DNA from: Gammaproteobacteria bacterium
GTDB taxonomy: Bacteria > Pseudomonadota > Gammaproteobacteria > Steroidobacterales > Steroidobacteraceae
DNA length: 7,257 nucleotides
Reading direction: 5' to 3'
Assembly (NCBI GenBank): GCA_003165495.1
Contig: PMMB01000301.1
Coordinates: 1,013 to 8,269, forward strand
Each line of letters opens with the position of its first letter. Positions within the stretch are counted from its first letter, which is position 1. This document shows, piece by piece, positions 5,208 to 7,257 of this stretch. Below the pieces are notes generated by a model. It did no database searches. It was not told where the DNA came from and was given only the letters and a program-made list of their open reading frames with translations. A program made the translations under genes and the position numbers.

Positions 5208-6355
5208 GAATGTGTTTCCGGGCGGAACTCGCGTCGAAGGAGGGCGGCCTCGGAGTACACGCTGTCGCGAGTCAGGTAGCAGCCGCGCAAGTGGCGCGGG
5301 TACCTCGCCGATGAAAATGCCGTGCGGCCGTGCATGGTGCGTTGATTGTTAAATACCGCGAGATCGCCGTCACGCAGACTGAATTGCAAATGAAACCGCG
5401 AATCGCGCAGCAGTGCGGCGAAGCGCCGATAAGCGGAGTAGAAGGGGCCCGCATCGCGGGCCGCGAGCCGCAGCGGTGCAATCGAGCGGCTGTTGTAATG
5501 CACGGCGCTCACTTCGCCGGTACAGGTCAACTGAATCAAAGGTCTCTCGGCGTACAGTTCCGCATCTTTGGATTGGTACCGAAACGGCACGGGTGTGCGG
5601 GTCAGGACTTGGAAGGCGTCCGGAAAGGTCGCTCGCAAGTGCTCGGCGATGGCGAAGCCGTCGCCGAACAGGCTCTCGCCACCGTCGGGAGACGCGACCA
5701 ATGCATGCAGCACCTGAAACCCCGGCACCGGTTCGCGGTAGGGATTGTCCGTGTGTAATCCTAGGCCTAAGTCGGAATACGCCAGATTTTCCGGTTGCGG
5801 CACCGAGCGAACGTCGAACACCTGCCCGTAGTTGGTTTCCGAGACCCGTCCCACCAACGCTACGGCCTCGAGGATCCCGGCGTCGTTGGACGGCACATTG
5901 CTTAGGAACGCGATACCGTCTTGCAATAGCTGCGTCAGCCATCGGGCGCGCCGCGATCGATCGCTTTGCGCCTCGGAGAATGTCGCCCACGCGAAGTCGC
6001 GCGCGGCATTGAGACTTGCGCCCTCGAGCCAGCGCCTGGTCGTGAACTCCGGTCGCGGATCGGAGCGGCTCGATGCGTGTGCAAGCAACCATTCAAGTTC
6101 GAATGCCGCGGAGCGTGACTCAGTTTCCCATTCGACATTCACCGCGCCGTTGTGGGCCACCGCCGACCGAATCCGCGGATCCTCGGGCAAATCCGCGATA
6201 TCGATGAGTCGCTGTCCACTGTGGGGATCGCGGTCCTCGCGCAAATTGTCGCGCAGCCACAGACTCGCATATTCGCTCAAAGTCCCATCGGCCCATTCGA
6301 TGTTGAGCATGTCGGGCAGCGACCAGACTCGCTTCACTGCGGCGGGGTGGTTCAC
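5204..6355 (-). CDS. tmpA: TmpA-like Fe(II)/2-oxoglutarate oxygenase (gamma-butyrobetaine hydroxylase family)
   Basis: A 383-residue protein with the two-domain layout of gamma-butyrobetaine hydroxylase: an N-terminal DUF971-type domain (about 10-95, with LNIEWADG and LWLRDN) and a TauD-type double-stranded beta-helix. The iron triad is His201-x-Asp203 and His342 (in MHGRTAF). Arg354 (RHLRG) and Asn190 align with the 2-oxoglutarate contacts of human BBOX1. By spacing, the BBOX1 trimethylammonium cage positions fall on Tyr176, Phe180, Tyr193 and Tyr360, all aromatic. TmpA hydroxylates 2-(trimethylammonio)ethylphosphonate at C1, making the substrate for the adjacent HD oxygenase. The Cys cluster that binds zinc in the BBOX1 N-terminal domain is absent here. 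The start is GTG at 6355, overlapping the transporter stop as GTGA, with AGG about 8 bases upstream. A true gamma-butyrobetaine hydroxylase is possible but unlikely beside an HD oxygenase. Confidence 0.82.
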   Translation of the reverse strand: MNHPAAVKRVWSLPDMLNIEWADGTLSEYASLWLRDNLREDRDPHSGQRLIDIADLPEDPRIRSAVAHNGAVNVEWETESRSAAFELEWLLAHASSRSDPRPEFTTRRWLEGASLNAARDFAWATFSEAQSDRSRRARWLTQLLQDGIAFLSNVPSNDAGILEAVALVGRVSETNYGQVFDVRSVPQPENLAYSDLGLGLHTDNPYREPVPGFQVLHALVASPDGGESLFGDGFAIAEHLRATFPDAFQVLTRTPVPFRYQSKDAELYAERPLIQLTCTGEVSAVHYNSRSIAPLRLAARDAGPFYSAYRRFAALLRDSRFHLQFSLRDGDLAVFNNQRTMHGRTAFSSARYPRHLRGCYLTRDSVYSEAALLRREFRPETHS

Positions 6356-7257
6356 GAAAGATGCCTGCCTCTTGCGGCTTTCGCGTTTAAAATGTAGAGA
6401 CAGCCGGCGCCGAGCGCCGCCAAGGCACTGACGACCGACAGAGCCACGAAGACGCCCTGCCAGCCGAAGGATACCGAGACTCGAGCGATGCTATCGCCGG
6501 CGACCACCGCACCCAGATATCCGACCCCGTCGATGATTCCCGATGAGACCGCGCCCGCCTGCTTGCCGCCGAAATCGAGCGCGAAAGCACCGCCGAGATA
6601 CGAATAGGGACCGAGCAGGCAGAAGGCGATGGTGCCGATGGCAAATAGCGGCAACAGCGATCCGGTCGTACTGGAATGCATGGTCATCAAGACAAGGAGA
6701 GCCACGGCGGTGGCGCATAGGCCGACGAACATGATCAGCGAACGCCCGTTGACGCCGAGACGATCGCTAAGCCAGCCCGTCGCCAACACGGATACCGCGC
6801 CGACGCCCGGAAAAACCGAACTCATGCGCGCCGCGCTGCTCACGCTGTAACCCAGATAGTCGCGCAAATACACCGGAGTCCAAAAGTTGAAGGACTCGCG
6901 AATTATCGTGCATCCCAGGGATAGGAGGCAAACCAGCAGAAATGCGCGGCTGCGGAACAGGGGCAGCAACAGTTGGCCCACGCTTTTGGGCCGCGACTCT
7001 GAACCCGCAAATAGATTGAGCGGGTTGGGCTTCGCCTCGACGAATCCTGCATCGCGGCGCGACTCTCGCAGAAAAAAGAAATTGATGATCATGAACAAGC
7101 CGACGACCGCTGCGGCGAAGTAAAACAGGGCGCGCCAACCGTAGCCATGCTCGATCAGCATTCCCATCCATTGCCGTGCCGCCGCGTCTCCAACGAGGTA
7201 GCTGATGCTCAAAATGCCGATGATCATTCCGTAAGACGAGAAGTCGAACCATTTCGA
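6352..7257 (-). CDS. MFS transporter, OPA-like, C-terminal part (5' end outside window)
   Basis: The frame runs open through the right edge (first visible residues SKWFDFSSYG), so the ATG at 7227 is internal; about 300 residues of a likely 400-450 are seen. It is a multi-helix inner-membrane carrier of the major facilitator superfamily. Numbered from 7227, hydrophobic helices lie near 2-12, 32-53 and 93-110, and a loop with the MFS signature GWLSDRLG is at 151-158. The stretch GPYSYLGGAFALDFGGKQAG (206-225), followed by SSGIIDGVGYLGA, resembles the organophosphate:phosphate antiporter branch (GlpT/UhpT-like), and Arg or Lys residues near helices could bind anionic phosphorus groups. It overlaps the TmpA-like gene by 4 bases, so it probably heads or precedes the phosphonate operon and imports the operon's substrate. 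Specificity is inferred from context only; related MFS carriers handle other organic anions. Confidence 0.85.
   Translation of the reverse strand, partial: SKWFDFSSYGMIIGILSISYLVGDAAARQWMGMLIEHGYGWRALFYFAAAVVGLFMIINFFFLRESRRDAGFVEAKPNPLNLFAGSESRPKSVGQLLLPLFRSRAFLLVCLLSLGCTIIRESFNFWTPVYLRDYLGYSVSSAARMSSVFPGVGAVSVLATGWLSDRLGVNGRSLIMFVGLCATAVALLVLMTMHSSTTGSLLPLFAIGTIAFCLLGPYSYLGGAFALDFGGKQAGAVSSGIIDGVGYLGAVVAGDSIARVSVSFGWQGVFVALSVVSALAALGAGCLYILNAKAARGRHLS

Noticed and set aside
5446..5462. GGCCCGC / GCGGGCC inverted repeat with 3-base loop
   Set aside because: It lies inside the TmpA-like coding region, encodes conserved-looking sequence and has no T-run; a chance event in G+C-rich coding DNA.
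5413..6431. Long open frames on the + strand opposite the TmpA-like gene
   Set aside because: They are Arg/Ser-rich translations with no recognisable domain, as expected from the complement of a high-G+C gene.
1..7257. Mobile element, CRISPR array, tRNA or toxin-antitoxin locus
   Set aside because: No transposase or integrase motifs, direct-repeat arrays, tRNA-like cloverleaf segments or small paired genes were seen on either strand.

Overview
The window is a gene-dense bacterial chromosomal segment with high G+C and almost no spare sequence. It carries eight protein-coding genes and no visible tRNA, rRNA, CRISPR array, insertion sequence or integrase. Signal peptides, a predicted outer-membrane protein, a PCu(A)C copper chaperone and a TlpA-type thioredoxin point to a Gram-negative aerobe. 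The gene types fit a soil or freshwater proteobacterium, perhaps a gammaproteobacterium, but this placement is inference from gene content only.

Layout. Positions 1-836 (+) hold the 3' part of an M28 zinc peptidase. It converges, with a 14-base overlap, on a CPA2-type cation/proton antiporter (823-2022, -). A 148-base divergent intergenic region follows and contains a perfect 16-base palindrome (2105-2120). Downstream on the + strand is a four-gene envelope set: a DUF2946-like His-rich protein (2171-2545), a predicted outer-membrane barrel whose mature N-terminus is Cys-rich (2627-3652), a PCu(A)C periplasmic copper chaperone (3642-4121) and a TlpA-like thiol-disulfide oxidoreductase with a Tat-like signal (4129-4668). 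The last three are packed as one operon. A hairpin next to the second gene's ribosome binding site may tune or terminate read-through from the first. Together they look like a copper-handling or cytochrome-oxidase metallation module.

The minus strand from 7257 down to 4665 is a three-gene operon with 4-base stop/start overlaps: an MFS transporter (5' end outside the window), a gamma-butyrobetaine-hydroxylase-like Fe(II)/2-oxoglutarate oxygenase and an HD-domain diiron oxygenase. The oxygenase pair matches the TmpA/TmpB pathway, which hydroxylates 2-(trimethylammonio)ethylphosphonate and then cleaves its C-P bond to give glycine betaine and phosphate. Iron ligands are intact in both enzymes. 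The positions that form the trimethylammonium aromatic cage in gamma-butyrobetaine hydroxylase are all aromatic in the TmpA-like protein. The transporter is therefore a good candidate for uptake of this or a related quaternary-ammonium phosphonate. The copper operon and the phosphonate operon converge and share a CTAG that supplies both stop codons.
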